From positions 3,113,501 to 3,177,500 of the forward strand of contig NZ_CP102263.1 in assembly GCF_025147485.1 (NCBI RefSeq): DNA of 64,000 nucleotides. The letters are read 5' to 3'. Position 1 is the stretch's first letter. Every line of letters begins with the position of its first letter. This document shows positions 8,307 to 17,512 of this stretch, one piece after another. This DNA comes from Bacteroides uniformis. GTDB taxonomy: Bacteria; Bacteroidota; Bacteroidia; Bacteroidales; Bacteroidaceae. The position numbers and the translations under genes are program-made. The notes under the pieces are model-generated. The model saw only the letters and a list, made by a program, of their open reading frames with translations. It did no database searches and was not told the DNA's origin.

Positions 8307-9509
8307 TCAAAACGCTTCTGTCATATTGAAGTAAAACAACATCTGGTTGTTTACCGTGTTTTTGCCTAAATCCAGGCGGACGTTCATGCGTGGCTGTACC
8401 TCAATGCGTAGACCTACACCATAGTTGGGCAGTACACCCTCTATCTTGCCGGGAGTGGGGCCCATGAAGCCGCAGCCGGTCCAGGCTACAAAACCTATGT
8501 GGTTGAGCATCCGCTTCACCCAAGTGCTGCGGTCGGTATTGAGCATCTGTCTGTACTCTGCCATGACCACATGCGAGGACTTGTCGCGATATTGCCCCAT
8601 GTAGTAGCCGCGCAGGTCGAAAGGCGTTCCGGTGAGGGCATATTGCGTCAGAGGGACGTCACCGAACACGTTCTTGGTCTGTGCCGTCCACGCGAGCACC
8701 CTGCGCTTGCCCAGTGACTTGTATTGGCGGTAGTCTATCTCTAGGCGGTAGAAGGTCTGGTCGCTGCCGATGAACTTGGCGTACATCATGCCGCGGAAAT
8801 CCAGATACATACCACGGTAGGCGTTGGCAGGGACGTCACGGCTGTCGTATGTCAGCAGGAAACCGAGGCCGGAGTTGAAGTTGTTATAGCCATTAGCCGT
8901 ACCGCCTGCCTCTTTGTACGAGGGTTCGTCCACCAAGAACTTGCCGGGCTCCGTCAAGTGGTCGTAATTGATGTCGATTTGAGGTCCGGCAAAGATATTG
9001 CTGTTGCCCAGTCGGAAAAGGAACCAGGGGTTGATTTGCACGCCGCTGTACCGGTATTTGCTGGTACTGTCGCTTCGTACATAATCTTTATTGGTATTAT
9101 AGCCGATGCCGTAAAAGTTTTCTTCCGTATTTTTATAGCTGAACTTTCCGAAGATACGGAAACGGTCGCCCTTAAAGAAGAGTTGCGGTTTGGAGAAGAG
9201 ATTGATGCCACCGTTGAACATGAAGGCGATGGCCATGGGCACTACGGAGCGCAGCTGCGTGGTGTCGCTGGGGTTCATACGGAAGGTCATTAGGGCGCTT
9301 CCTCCCAGCACGGCACCGAAGTCGGGGGTGTAGCTGGGTCCGCCCAGAATATTGTAATGCAGATTCCGACGCGCTACCTTTTGCTTGCGTAGTTCTTTTT
9401 TGGTCAGTGCAGGAACGCTGTCGTTTGTGGCGGCCGCAGTCTGTTCCTGGGCATAAAAGGTGGTGGCGAACAGCACCAGTGCGATAATGCTTAGTATATA
9501 TCTTTTCAT
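8307..9509 (-). CDS. Omp85/BamA-like outer membrane beta-barrel protein
   Basis: The 400-residue precursor begins with a signal peptide (MKRYILSIIALVLFATTFYA). The rest alternates polar and aromatic residues as beta-barrel strands do and ends in phenylalanine, as many outer membrane proteins do. DLRGYYMGQYRDK near residue 300 resembles the L6-loop RGY...RD motif of the Omp85/surface-antigen barrel. There is no room for POTRA domains between the signal peptide and the barrel, so it is a barrel-only relative rather than a true BamA. The partner and function are unknown. It is monocistronic; the 247 bases downstream contain no gene. Confidence 0.8.
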   Translation of the reverse strand: MKRYILSIIALVLFATTFYAQEQTAAATNDSVPALTKKELRKQKVARRNLHYNILGGPSYTPDFGAVLGGSALMTFRMNPSDTTQLRSVVPMAIAFMFNGGINLFSKPQLFFKGDRFRIFGKFSYKNTEENFYGIGYNTNKDYVRSDSTSKYRYSGVQINPWFLFRLGNSNIFAGPQIDINYDHLTEPGKFLVDEPSYKEAGGTANGYNNFNSGLGFLLTYDSRDVPANAYRGMYLDFRGMMYAKFIGSDQTFYRLEIDYRQYKSLGKRRVLAWTAQTKNVFGDVPLTQYALTGTPFDLRGYYMGQYRDKSSHVVMAEYRQMLNTDRSTWVKRMLNHIGFVAWTGCGFMGPTPGKIEGVLPNYGVGLRIEVQPRMNVRLDLGKNTVNNQMLFYFNMTEAF

Positions 9510-9613
9510 GTCGTACGAAATGTGGGTGCAAAGGAAACTATTTTATCCCGAATAGTTTTCACTGTAATAGATAATAAATCTAAAGATGTCACTAAAATTA
9601 TCAAAAAAGACAT

Positions 9614-9621
9614 TACTTTTG
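9614..9621 (+). promoter_or_regulatory. -7 element, C1 peptidase gene
   Basis: TACTTTTG matches TAnnTTTG, 48 bases before the peptidase ATG. Confidence 0.55.
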
Positions 9622-9668
9622 TCTGCTTCACGAAGCAAGACATCAATAACTAAAAACACATAATCTGA

Positions 9669-11069
9669 ATGAAGAAACGATTTTTATCTGTAATTGTTCT
9701 GAGTGCCGCACTGTTCTCTGTGCAGGCACAAGAGGGAAAAGGGGGTATCAGCCCCGAAATGCTTGGACAAATCAAGCAAAGTTATCAAGGCACGGCTGCC
9801 GACAAGGCGCTCCGCAATGCCATAGGCAATAATGACATCCGTAAACTGGCACTCAACCAGGAGAATATGCAGGGCATGGATACCCACTTCTCCATCAAGG
9901 TAGAATCCAAAGGCATCACCGACCAGAAGTCGTCTGGCCGCTGCTGGCTGTTTACGGGGCTGAATGTGATGCGTGCCAAGACTCTTGCCGAATACGGTTT
10001 CCAGTCTTTCGAGTTCTCCGAAGTCTATCCCTTCTTCTGGGACCAGTTGGAGAAGGCAAACCTCTTCTTGCAAGGCATCATCGACACCTCCAAGAGTCCC
10101 CTGACTGATAAGACCGTAGAATGGCTCTTCCAGCATCCGCTGAGCGATGGGGGTACCTTTACCGGTGTGGCCGACATTGTTTCCAAATACGGCCTTGTTC
10201 CCAAAGATGCCATGCCCGAAACAAACAGCAGTGAAAATACCTCCCGCATGGCCAACCTCATCTCTCTGAAGCTGAAAGAGTATGGTCTGCAACTGCGTGA
10301 CATGGCTGCCGCCGGTGCCAAGCCCGAAGCTCTGGAGAAGGAGAAAACTACGATGCTCGGAACCATCTACCGCATGCTGGTGCTGAACCTCGGTGTACCT
10401 CCCACGGAGTTCGACTATGTCCGCCACGATGCCAAGGGTAATCCTGTGGAGACAGAGCATCACACTCCCATGTCTTTCCTTGAGAAATATGGAGACAAAC
10501 AACTGCTGACCAACTACGTAATGCTGATGAACGACCCCAGTCGCGAGTATTACAAGTGCTATGAAATAGACTATGACCGCCACCGTTACGACGGCAAGAA
10601 CTGGACTTATGTCAACCTGCCCGTAGAGGACATCAAAGAGATGGCCATTGCCTCCTTGAAGGACAGCACCATGATGTACTTCTCTTGCGATGTGGGCAAG
10701 TTCCTGAACTCCGAACGCGGTCTGCTCGATGTGAAAAACTATGACTACGAATCACTGATGGGCACCACCTTCGGGATGGACAAGAAGCAACGTATCCAGA
10801 CTTTCTCCAGTGGCTCTTCCCACGCCATGACCTTGATGGCCGTTGACTTGAACAAAGACGGAAAGCCCGTAAAATGGATGGTAGAGAACAGTTGGGGAGC
10901 CGCTTCCGGTTATCAGGGACATCTCATCATGACCGACGAGTGGTTCAATGAATACATGTTCCGTCTGGTAGTGGAGACAAAGTATGTTCCCGCCAAAGTG
11001 ATGGAACTGTTTAAACAAAAGCCCGTCTGCCTGCCGGCATGGGACCCGATGTTCGCTGAAGAAAAGTGA
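9669..11069 (+). CDS. Secreted C1 family cysteine aminopeptidase (bleomycin hydrolase/PepC-like)
   Basis: This 466-residue protein is a papain-fold peptidase of the bleomycin hydrolase/PepC subgroup. The catalytic cysteine is C92 in SSGRCWLF, the histidine is H385 in SSHAMTLM, and the asparagine is N407 in MVENSWG. Length fits the family. Unlike the cytosolic enzymes, it opens with a signal peptide (MKKRFLSVIVLSAALFSVQA-QE), implying a periplasmic or surface location and a role in peptide trimming. The gene is single, with its own promoter and a long inverted repeat after the stop. Confidence 0.92.
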   Translation: MKKRFLSVIVLSAALFSVQAQEGKGGISPEMLGQIKQSYQGTAADKALRNAIGNNDIRKLALNQENMQGMDTHFSIKVESKGITDQKSSGRCWLFTGLNVMRAKTLAEYGFQSFEFSEVYPFFWDQLEKANLFLQGIIDTSKSPLTDKTVEWLFQHPLSDGGTFTGVADIVSKYGLVPKDAMPETNSSENTSRMANLISLKLKEYGLQLRDMAAAGAKPEALEKEKTTMLGTIYRMLVLNLGVPPTEFDYVRHDAKGNPVETEHHTPMSFLEKYGDKQLLTNYVMLMNDPSREYYKCYEIDYDRHRYDGKNWTYVNLPVEDIKEMAIASLKDSTMMYFSCDVGKFLNSERGLLDVKNYDYESLMGTTFGMDKKQRIQTFSSGSSHAMTLMAVDLNKDGKPVKWMVENSWGAASGYQGHLIMTDEWFNEYMFRLVVETKYVPAKVMELFKQKPVCLPAWDPMFAEEK

Positions 11070-11073
11070 TGAT

Positions 11074-11167
11074 AAGGATTAGGGGTTAGGGATTAAGGAT
11101 TAAGGATTAGTGGGCTGCACTATGATTCCGCAGGGTATTAATCCCTAATTCTTAACCCCTAATCCTT
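11074..11167. repeat. Long imperfect inverted repeat after C1 peptidase
   Basis: AAGGATTAGGGGTTA (11074-11088) is the exact reverse complement of TAACCCCTAATCCTT (11153-11167). The inner sequence is built of short GGATTA-like repeats, extending the pairing imperfectly. No T-run follows. It may act as a transcription end or mRNA-stabilising hairpin before the nqr promoter. Confidence 0.6.
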
Positions 11168-11252
11168 GTTCTCGTGTTCGTTAACGAAAGGGATTACGGA
11201 AATTTCTCCGTAATTCCTTTCTTTTTTACTCTTTATTCACGTTCTTTTTTGC

Positions 11253-11260
11253 TACTTTTG
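11253..11260 (+). promoter_or_regulatory. -7 element, nqr operon
   Basis: TACTTTTG lies 37 bases before the nqrA ATG and matches TAnnTTTG; the region upstream is T-rich. Confidence 0.6.
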
Positions 11261-11296
11261 CGGCAAATTAATGAAACCATTATTTTAAATAAACGC

Positions 11297-12646
11297 ATGG
11301 CAAATGTAATTAAGTTACGTAAAGGCCTTGACATCAACCTGAAAGGCGCTGCTGCCCAGGAACTTGTGTCTGTTAAGGAACCGGGATTCTATTCGCTGGT
11401 TCCCGATGACTATACAGGCATCACTCCGAAAGTGGTGGTCAAAGAGCAGGAATATGTGATGGCCGGGGGACCCTTGTTTATCGACAAGAATCATCCTGAA
11501 TTGAAATTTGTTTCGCCCGTTAGCGGCGTAGTGACAAGCGTGGAGCGTGGTGCACGCCGCAAGGTGCTGAACATCGTCGTAGAGGCTGCCACTGAGCAAG
11601 ACTATGAGGAATTCGGCAAGATGGACCCGTCCAAGATGAGCGGCCAGCAAGTAAAAGAAGCTCTTTTGCAAGCAGGTATGTTCGCTTTCATCCGCCAACG
11701 TCCGTACGACGTTATCGCTGATCCGACGGTAACTCCGAAAGCTATCTTCATTTCGGCTTTCGACAGCAATCCGCTGGCTCCCGATTTTGAATTCGCGCTG
11801 AAGGGAGAAGAAGCAAACTTCCAGACGGGACTCGACGCTTTGTCAAAGATGGCAAAGACGTATCTGGGTATTAGTGTAAAACAAAAGTCTGCTGCTCTTG
11901 TGCAGGCAAAGAACGTTACCGTAACAGCTTTCGACGGACCACATCCGGCAGGCAACGTGGGTGTACAGATTAACCACATCTCTCCGGTAGTGAAGGGTGA
12001 AACGGTCTGGACCATCAGTGCCGAAGCCGTACTCTTCATCGGACGTCTGATGAATACCGGTCGTGTGGACATGACCCGTACGGTGGCTGTAACGGGTTCC
12101 GAAGTGTTGAAACCCGCTTATTGCAAGCTGAAAGTCGGCGCTCTATTGACGAACGTTTTCAAAGGTAACGTGACTACCGACAAAGACCTCCGCTACATCA
12201 GCGGCAACGTGCTGACCGGTAAGAAAGTTTCTCCGAACGGCTTCCTCGGCTCTTTCGACAGCCAATTGACCGTTATTCCCGAAGGAGATGAAATCCATGA
12301 AATGTTGGGTTGGATTATGCCGCGTTTCAATCAGTTCAGCGTCAACCGCTCTTACTTCAGCTGGTTGATGGGCAAGAAGGAATATGTGATAGATGCCCGT
12401 ATCAAGGGTGGTGAACGTCACATGATTATGTCCAACGAATACGACCGCGTATTTCCGATGGACATCTTCCCCGAATACTTGGTGAAAGCAATCATTGCAG
12501 GTGACATCGACCGTATGGAGGCTCTGGGCATCTACGAAGTAGCTCCCGAAGACTTCGCTCTCTGCGAATTCGTATGTTCTTCCAAAGTGGAAGTGCAGCG
12601 CATCGTACGTGCAGGGCTCGATATGCTTCGTGCCGAAATGGCATAA
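11297..12646 (+). CDS. nqrA: Na+-translocating NADH:quinone reductase subunit A
   Basis: NqrA is the cytoplasmic quinone-associated subunit of the sodium-pumping NADH dehydrogenase. The ATG at 11297 gives MANVIKLRKGLDINLKG and 449 residues, the family's usual length; an upstream in-frame start at 11174 would precede the promoter and is rejected. The N-terminal biotinyl-like barrel (SVKEPGFYSLVPDDYTGI ... VSPVSGVV) and the HPAGNVGVQINHI segment are typical. It is the first gene of the nqrABCDEF operon, followed by nqrB after 53 bases that include a short AT-rich tandem tract. Confidence 0.95.
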   Translation: MANVIKLRKGLDINLKGAAAQELVSVKEPGFYSLVPDDYTGITPKVVVKEQEYVMAGGPLFIDKNHPELKFVSPVSGVVTSVERGARRKVLNIVVEAATEQDYEEFGKMDPSKMSGQQVKEALLQAGMFAFIRQRPYDVIADPTVTPKAIFISAFDSNPLAPDFEFALKGEEANFQTGLDALSKMAKTYLGISVKQKSAALVQAKNVTVTAFDGPHPAGNVGVQINHISPVVKGETVWTISAEAVLFIGRLMNTGRVDMTRTVAVTGSEVLKPAYCKLKVGALLTNVFKGNVTTDKDLRYISGNVLTGKKVSPNGFLGSFDSQLTVIPEGDEIHEMLGWIMPRFNQFSVNRSYFSWLMGKKEYVIDARIKGGERHMIMSNEYDRVFPMDIFPEYLVKAIIAGDIDRMEALGIYEVAPEDFALCEFVCSSKVEVQRIVRAGLDMLRAEMA

Positions 12647-12699
12647 TCGGGGCGTATGGCAAATCGTAAATTGTAAATCGTAAAATCGTAAATATATTA

Positions 12700-13869
12700 A
12701 TGAAAGCGTTAAGAAATTATCTCGACAAGATAAAGCCGAACTTTGAGGAAGGCGGCAAATTCCACGCATTTCGTTCGGTGTTTGATGGCTTCGAAACATT
12801 CCTGTTCGTGCCCAATGCCACTTCGAAATCGGGAACGCATATTCACGACTCCATTGACAGCAAACGCATCATGTCGATGGTGGTCATTGCGTTAGTACCG
12901 GCGCTGCTGTTCGGTATGTATAACGTAGGTTACCAGCATTTCCACGCTACCGGTGCTGCCGGAGGCTTCTGGGAAATGTTCATCTACGGTTTTCTGGCTG
13001 TATTGCCAAAAATCATTGTATCTTATGTAGTAGGTCTCGGCATTGAGTTCGTAGTGGCTCAGTGGAAGAAGGAGGAGATTCAGGAAGGTTTCCTGGTTTC
13101 CGGTATCTTGATTCCGATGATTGTTCCGGTAGATTGCCCGCTGTGGATTCTGGCGGTGGCTACTGCATTCTCTGTAATTTTTGCTAAGGAAGTATTCGGT
13201 GGTACGGGTATGAACGTGTTCAACGTAGCTTTGATTACCCGTGCATTCTTATTCTTTGCTTATCCTACGAAGATGTCCGGTGATGCCGTTTGGGTATCGG
13301 GCGACAGTATCTTCGGTCTGGGACAGTCGGTAGATGGTCTGACGGTAGCTACTCCGTTGGGTGCAGCCGCTACCTCGGGCGCCGTTCCGGAGTTCTCCTG
13401 GGACATGGTGACCGGCCTTATTCCGGGTTCTATCGGTGAGACAAGCGTTATCGCCATCGCTCTGGGTGCCATTCTGCTGTTGTGGACGGGTATTGCAAGC
13501 TGGAAGACGATGTTCTCCGTATTCGTAGGCGGTGCCTTCATGGCATGGGTGTTCAATGCAATCGGTCCCGACACTCCGATGGCACAGATGCCTTGGTACG
13601 AACACCTCGTGCTGGGTGGTTTCTGCTTCGGTGCCGTGTTCATGGCTACCGACCCCGTTACATCGGCACGTACAGAGACCGGTAAGTATATCTTCGGATT
13701 CCTGATTGGTGCCATGGCTATCATTATCCGTGTGCTCAACCCCGGTTACCCCGAAGGTATGATGCTTGCCATCCTGCTGATGAATATCTTCGCTCCGCTG
13801 ATTGACTACTGTGTGGTACAGGGTAACATCAGCCGTCGCGAGAAACGTGCAATCAAGTCTAACAATTAA
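12700..13869 (+). CDS. nqrB: Na+-translocating NADH:quinone reductase subunit B
   Basis: NqrB is an integral membrane subunit carrying a covalent FMN and part of the sodium/quinone path. The protein is 389 residues with about nine or ten hydrophobic helices. The flavin attachment motif appears as DGLTVATPLG, with T218 the candidate FMN-bound threonine. It is slightly shorter than Vibrio NqrB (about 415). The gene lies inside the nqr operon, 14 bases before nqrC. Confidence 0.95.
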   Translation: MKALRNYLDKIKPNFEEGGKFHAFRSVFDGFETFLFVPNATSKSGTHIHDSIDSKRIMSMVVIALVPALLFGMYNVGYQHFHATGAAGGFWEMFIYGFLAVLPKIIVSYVVGLGIEFVVAQWKKEEIQEGFLVSGILIPMIVPVDCPLWILAVATAFSVIFAKEVFGGTGMNVFNVALITRAFLFFAYPTKMSGDAVWVSGDSIFGLGQSVDGLTVATPLGAAATSGAVPEFSWDMVTGLIPGSIGETSVIAIALGAILLLWTGIASWKTMFSVFVGGAFMAWVFNAIGPDTPMAQMPWYEHLVLGGFCFGAVFMATDPVTSARTETGKYIFGFLIGAMAIIIRVLNPGYPEGMMLAILLMNIFAPLIDYCVVQGNISRREKRAIKSNN

Positions 13870-13883
13870 ATACCGGAAAAGAA

Positions 13884-14573
13884 ATGAATACCAATAGTAA
13901 TAGTTATACTATCATTTATGCTTCGGTAATGGTTGTTATCGTTGCATTCCTGCTGGCATTCGTAAGTTCTTCCTTGCGCGAGACGCAGAACAAGAATGTG
14001 GAACTTGACACGAAGAAGCAGATTCTTGCTGCACTCAACATCAAGGACGTGAAGGATGCCGAAGCTGAATATAATAAATATGTAAAGGGCGATATGCTGA
14101 TGAACGTTGACGGTACTCTGACAGAGAATACCGGTGCATTTGCTACCGCTTACGAGAAGGAAGCCAAAGAAAATAACCGTCTGCACGTATTCGTGGCAGA
14201 GGTTGACGGTGAGAAGAAATATGTATTTCCCGTTTACGGTGCCGGTCTTTGGGGCGCTATCTGGGGATATGTTGCGCTGAACAGCGACAAGGATACCGTT
14301 TATGGTGTTTACTTCTCTCATGCCAGTGAGACTCCGGGTCTGGGTGCCGAAATCGCCAGCACGCATTTCCAGGGGGAGTTCCCCGGAAAGAAAACGTTGG
14401 AGAACGGCGAGGTAGTCCTCGGTGTTGTGAAAAACGGTAAGGTAGAGAAACCTGACTATCAGGTGGACGGCATTTCCGGTGGTACCATCACTTCTGTAGG
14501 TGTGGATGCCATGTTGAAGGCTTGTCTGAGCAGCTACAAGAACTTTTTAACTAATAATAATGAGGAGGAATAA
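13884..14573 (+). CDS. nqrC: Na+-translocating NADH:quinone reductase subunit C
   Basis: NqrC carries the second covalent FMN on a periplasmic domain held by one N-terminal helix (about 8-29). The FMN motif is SGGTITS near the C-terminus, with T201 the attachment residue. FMN transfer to NqrB and NqrC needs the lipoprotein flavin transferase ApbE, which is not in this window. Its stop codon is 4 bases before the chosen nqrD start, suggesting translational coupling. Confidence 0.94.
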   Translation: MNTNSNSYTIIYASVMVVIVAFLLAFVSSSLRETQNKNVELDTKKQILAALNIKDVKDAEAEYNKYVKGDMLMNVDGTLTENTGAFATAYEKEAKENNRLHVFVAEVDGEKKYVFPVYGAGLWGAIWGYVALNSDKDTVYGVYFSHASETPGLGAEIASTHFQGEFPGKKTLENGEVVLGVVKNGKVEKPDYQVDGISGGTITSVGVDAMLKACLSSYKNFLTNNNEEE

Positions 14574-14577
14574 GAAT

Positions 14578-15216
14578 ATGGGACAATTGTTTTCAAAGAA
14601 GAATAAAGAAGTATTCTCTACTCCGCTGGGACTGAACAACCCCGTTACCGTGCAGGTATTGGGTATCTGTTCTGCTTTGGCTGTTACTGCCAAACTGGAG
14701 CCTGCCATTGTGATGGGTCTTTCAGTGACGGTGATTACAGCATTCTCCAATGTAGTGATTTCACTGCTGCGCAAGACGATACCCAACCGTATCCGTATCA
14801 TCGTTCAGCTGGTGGTTGTTGCCGCGTTGGTAACTATTGTAAGTGAGATTCTGAAAGCTTTTGCTTACGATGTAAGTGTGCAGCTTTCTGTATATGTAGG
14901 TCTGATTATTACCAACTGTATCCTGATGGGACGCTTGGAAGCATTTGCCATGCAGAACGGTCCCTGGGAATCTTTCCTTGACGGTGTGGGTAATGGTTTG
15001 GGATATGCCAAGATTCTGGTAATCGTAGCCTTCTTCCGCGAGCTTCTGGGTTCGGGAACGCTGCTCGGTTTCAACATCTTGAACTATGAACCTCTGCAGA
15101 AGTTGGGCTATGTGAACAACGGCTTGATGCTGATGCCGCCAATGGCGTTGATTCTCTGCGCTTGCATCATCTGGTATCAGCGTGCACGTCACAAAGAATT
15201 GCAGGAAAAGCAGTAA
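14578..15216 (+). CDS. nqrD: Na+-translocating NADH:quinone reductase subunit D
   Basis: NqrD is a six-helix membrane subunit related to RnfE. I choose the ATG at 14578 (MGQLFSKKNKEVFS, 212 residues) because GAGGAGG lies 10 to 16 bases upstream and the length fits; the alternative at 14560 would overlap nqrC. NqrD and NqrE are inverted-topology partners that hold an intramembrane iron-sulfur site. The cysteine for that site is in the segment LIITNCILMGR. Confidence 0.94.
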   Translation: MGQLFSKKNKEVFSTPLGLNNPVTVQVLGICSALAVTAKLEPAIVMGLSVTVITAFSNVVISLLRKTIPNRIRIIVQLVVVAALVTIVSEILKAFAYDVSVQLSVYVGLIITNCILMGRLEAFAMQNGPWESFLDGVGNGLGYAKILVIVAFFRELLGSGTLLGFNILNYEPLQKLGYVNNGLMLMPPMALILCACIIWYQRARHKELQEKQ

Positions 15217-15221
15217 TAAAT

Positions 15222-15320
15222 AAATGAAGAATGAAAAATGAAAGAATGAAAAATGGGCTGCTCTGCTGCAGTACAAGTTCTCATTGCTTTAATTCTTTAA
15301 TTCTTTAATTCTTAATTTAT
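15222..15320. repeat. AT-rich tandem tract within nqr operon
   Basis: The 113-base gap between nqrD and nqrE contains tandem GAATGAAAAAT-like units, then repeated TTTAATTC units near 15,290-15,315, which can pair loosely with the first set. A CTGCTCTGCTGCAG block lies between. It is the widest gap in the operon and may tune expression of nqrEF. Confidence 0.45.
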
Positions 15321-15329
15321 CGAAGAGAT

Positions 15330-15956
15330 ATGGAACATTTAATAAGTTTATTCGTCCGCTCTATTTTTGTGGACAACATGATATTCGCGTTCTTCCTCGG
15401 TATGTGTTCTTACCTTGCCGTATCGAAGAATGTGAAGACTGCCGTAGGACTGGGTATCGCCGTAACTTTCGTGTTGGTGGTTACGCTTCCGGTCAACTAT
15501 TTATTGCAGACCAAGGTGCTGGCTGCCAACGCAATCATTGAAGGCGTTGACCTCAGCTTCCTGAGCTTTATTCTTTTCATTGCTGTAATCGCAGCTATCG
15601 TTCAGTTGGTGGAAATGATTGTAGAGCGTTTCAGCCCTTCGCTGTATGCTTCACTGGGTATCTTCCTGCCGCTGATTGCTGTAAACTGTGCCATCATGGG
15701 TGCTTCCCTTTTCATGCAGCAGCGCATCACGCTGGGTGAGAGCGACCCGAAATTCATCGGTGGCATTGCTGATGCTGTCTCTTATGCGTTGGGCTCCGGT
15801 ATCGGTTGGTTGCTGGCTATCGTAGGCTTGGCTGCCATCCGTGAGAAAATGGCCTATTCTGACGTTCCGGCTCCACTGAAAGGACTGGGCATCACGTTTA
15901 TCACTGTAGGTCTGATGGCAATGGCATTTATGTGTTTCTCTGGTTTGAACATCTAA
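15330..15956 (+). CDS. nqrE: Na+-translocating NADH:quinone reductase subunit E
   Basis: This 208-residue, six-helix membrane protein begins [20 protein letters not shown] and contains [13 protein letters not shown] and [10 protein letters not shown], the conserved cysteine segments of NqrE/RnfA. It pairs with NqrD in the membrane core. It is followed by nqrF after 17 bases. Confidence 0.95.
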   Translation: MEHLISLFVRSIFVDNMIFAFFLGMCSYLAVSKNVKTAVGLGIAVTFVLVVTLPVNYLLQTKVLAANAIIEGVDLSFLSFILFIAVIAAIVQLVEMIVERFSPSLYASLGIFLPLIAVNCAIMGASLFMQQRITLGESDPKFIGGIADAVSYALGSGIGWLLAIVGLAAIREKMAYSDVPAPLKGLGITFITVGLMAMAFMCFSGLNI

Positions 15957-15973
15957 AAGAAAGGAATAAAACA

Positions 15974-17248
15974 ATGGATATGAATATGATATTAGCAAGC
16001 ATTGGAGTATTCCTCGTGGTTGTCATCCTGCTTGTTGTTATCCTGCTGGTTGCCAAGAATTTCTTGGTGCCTTCGGGTAATGTAAAACTGACTATCAATG
16101 GCGACAAGGAACTGGACGTAGCTTCCGGTTCTACATTGCTGAATACGCTGTCTGTAAACGGTGTGTTCCTTTCCTCCGCTTGCGGTGGTAAAGGTTCCTG
16201 CGGACAGTGCAAATGCCAGGTAATGGAAGGTGGGGGTGAAATCTTGCCTTCTGAGACTCCGCACTTCAGCCGTAAGCAAATACAAGATCACTGGCGTCTG
16301 GGTTGCCAGGTGAAAGTGAAAGGCGATATGGCCATCAAGGTTCCCGAAAGCGTACTGGGCGTAAAAGAGTGGGAGTGCGAGGTTATCTCCAACAAGAATG
16401 TGGCTACGTTCATCAAAGAGTTCATCGTTGCATTGCCCAAAGGCGAGCACATGGATTTCGTTCCGGGTTCTTATGCGCAGATTAAGATTCCTAAATATTC
16501 GATGGATTATGATAAGGACATTGACAAGAGCCTTATCGGTGATGAGTATCTGCCTGCATGGGAGAAATTCGGTCTGCTGGGCTTGAAGTGCCGCAATGAC
16601 GAAGAAACCATCCGTGCCTATTCTATGGCCAACTATCCTGCCGAAGGCGACCGCATTATGCTGACGGTACGTATCGCCACGCCTCCGTTCAAGCCGAAAG
16701 ACCAGGGCCCGGGCTTCATGGATGTAATGCCGGGTATCGCTTCTTCTTATATCTTTACCCTGAAACCGGGTGATAAGGTAACCATGAGTGGCCCTTACGG
16801 AGACTTCCATCCGATATTCGACTCCAAGAAGGAGATGATGTGGGTCGGTGGTGGTGCCGGTATGGCTCCGTTGCGTGCACAGATTATGCACATGACGAAG
16901 ACACTGCACACTACAGACCGCGTGATGAATTACTTCTACGGTGCACGTGCATTGAATGAAGTGTTCTATCTGGAAGACTTCCTGCAGATTGAAAAGGATT
17001 TCCCCAACTTCAAGTTCCATCTTGCACTGGACCGTCCCGATCCGGCAGCCGATGCAGCGGGCGTGAAGTATACTCCGGGCTTCGTACACAACGTAATTTA
17101 CGAGACTTACTTGAAAGACCACGAAGCTCCCGAAGACATCGAATACTACATGTGCGGTCCCGGTCCGATGTCGAAAGCTGTTGAGAAGATGCTCGACGAC
17201 CTCGGTGTTCCGGCTCAGAACCTGATGTTCGATAACTTTGGCGGATAA
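15974..17248 (+). CDS. nqrF: Na+-translocating NADH:quinone reductase subunit F
   Basis: NqrF is the electron entry subunit: it oxidises NADH with FAD and passes electrons to a 2Fe-2S centre. The ATG at 15974 gives one N-terminal helix (about 5-27), then a ferredoxin domain with C70, C76, C79 and C111 (SACGGKGSCGQC and RLGCQV). The FAD motif is RAYSMANYP and the NADH-site motif is GGGAGMAPLRAQ. At 424 residues it is slightly longer than the Vibrio subunit. It ends the operon and is followed by a strong terminator. Confidence 0.96.
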   Translation: MDMNMILASIGVFLVVVILLVVILLVAKNFLVPSGNVKLTINGDKELDVASGSTLLNTLSVNGVFLSSACGGKGSCGQCKCQVMEGGGEILPSETPHFSRKQIQDHWRLGCQVKVKGDMAIKVPESVLGVKEWECEVISNKNVATFIKEFIVALPKGEHMDFVPGSYAQIKIPKYSMDYDKDIDKSLIGDEYLPAWEKFGLLGLKCRNDEETIRAYSMANYPAEGDRIMLTVRIATPPFKPKDQGPGFMDVMPGIASSYIFTLKPGDKVTMSGPYGDFHPIFDSKKEMMWVGGGAGMAPLRAQIMHMTKTLHTTDRVMNYFYGARALNEVFYLEDFLQIEKDFPNFKFHLALDRPDPAADAAGVKYTPGFVHNVIYETYLKDHEAPEDIEYYMCGPGPMSKAVEKMLDDLGVPAQNLMFDNFGG

Positions 17249-17273
17249 TCTTCCTTGTCCGTCTTGAGATAAA

Positions 17274-17316
17274 AAAAACTCCGGCTTGTCCTTCAGGGCT
17301 TTGCCGGAGTTTTTTG
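17274..17316 (+). terminator. Rho-independent terminator of nqr operon
   Basis: AAAACTCCGGC pairs with GCCGGAGTTTT, followed by a T tract, 25 bases after the nqrF stop codon. Confidence 0.88.
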
Positions 17317-17512
17317 TTCGGGGCATTTCCTCTCTAATGAAAGAAAGTGGAGTGGATTCTTCGTCGCTTTTTCTTTATTCCTTGATATGAATCGGTGCAT
17401 TTGCCAGAATGGCTGTTACTTCTCCGGTGGTAATTCCTGTTGACACAGACCTCGTATGAATGGTTCTTGGTGAAGGAGAATGCGGTCTTTCAGAGTTTTC
17501 ATGTTGGATGTT

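Noticed and set aside
11297..17248. Rnf complex instead of Nqr
   Set aside because: Subunits D and E resemble Rnf proteins, but NqrA and the NADH/FAD-binding NqrF are present and the order is nqrABCDEF.
15992..17326. A 444-codon minus-strand frame opposite nqrF
   Set aside because: Antisense shadow of nqrF; it crosses the terminator and shows no protein family features.
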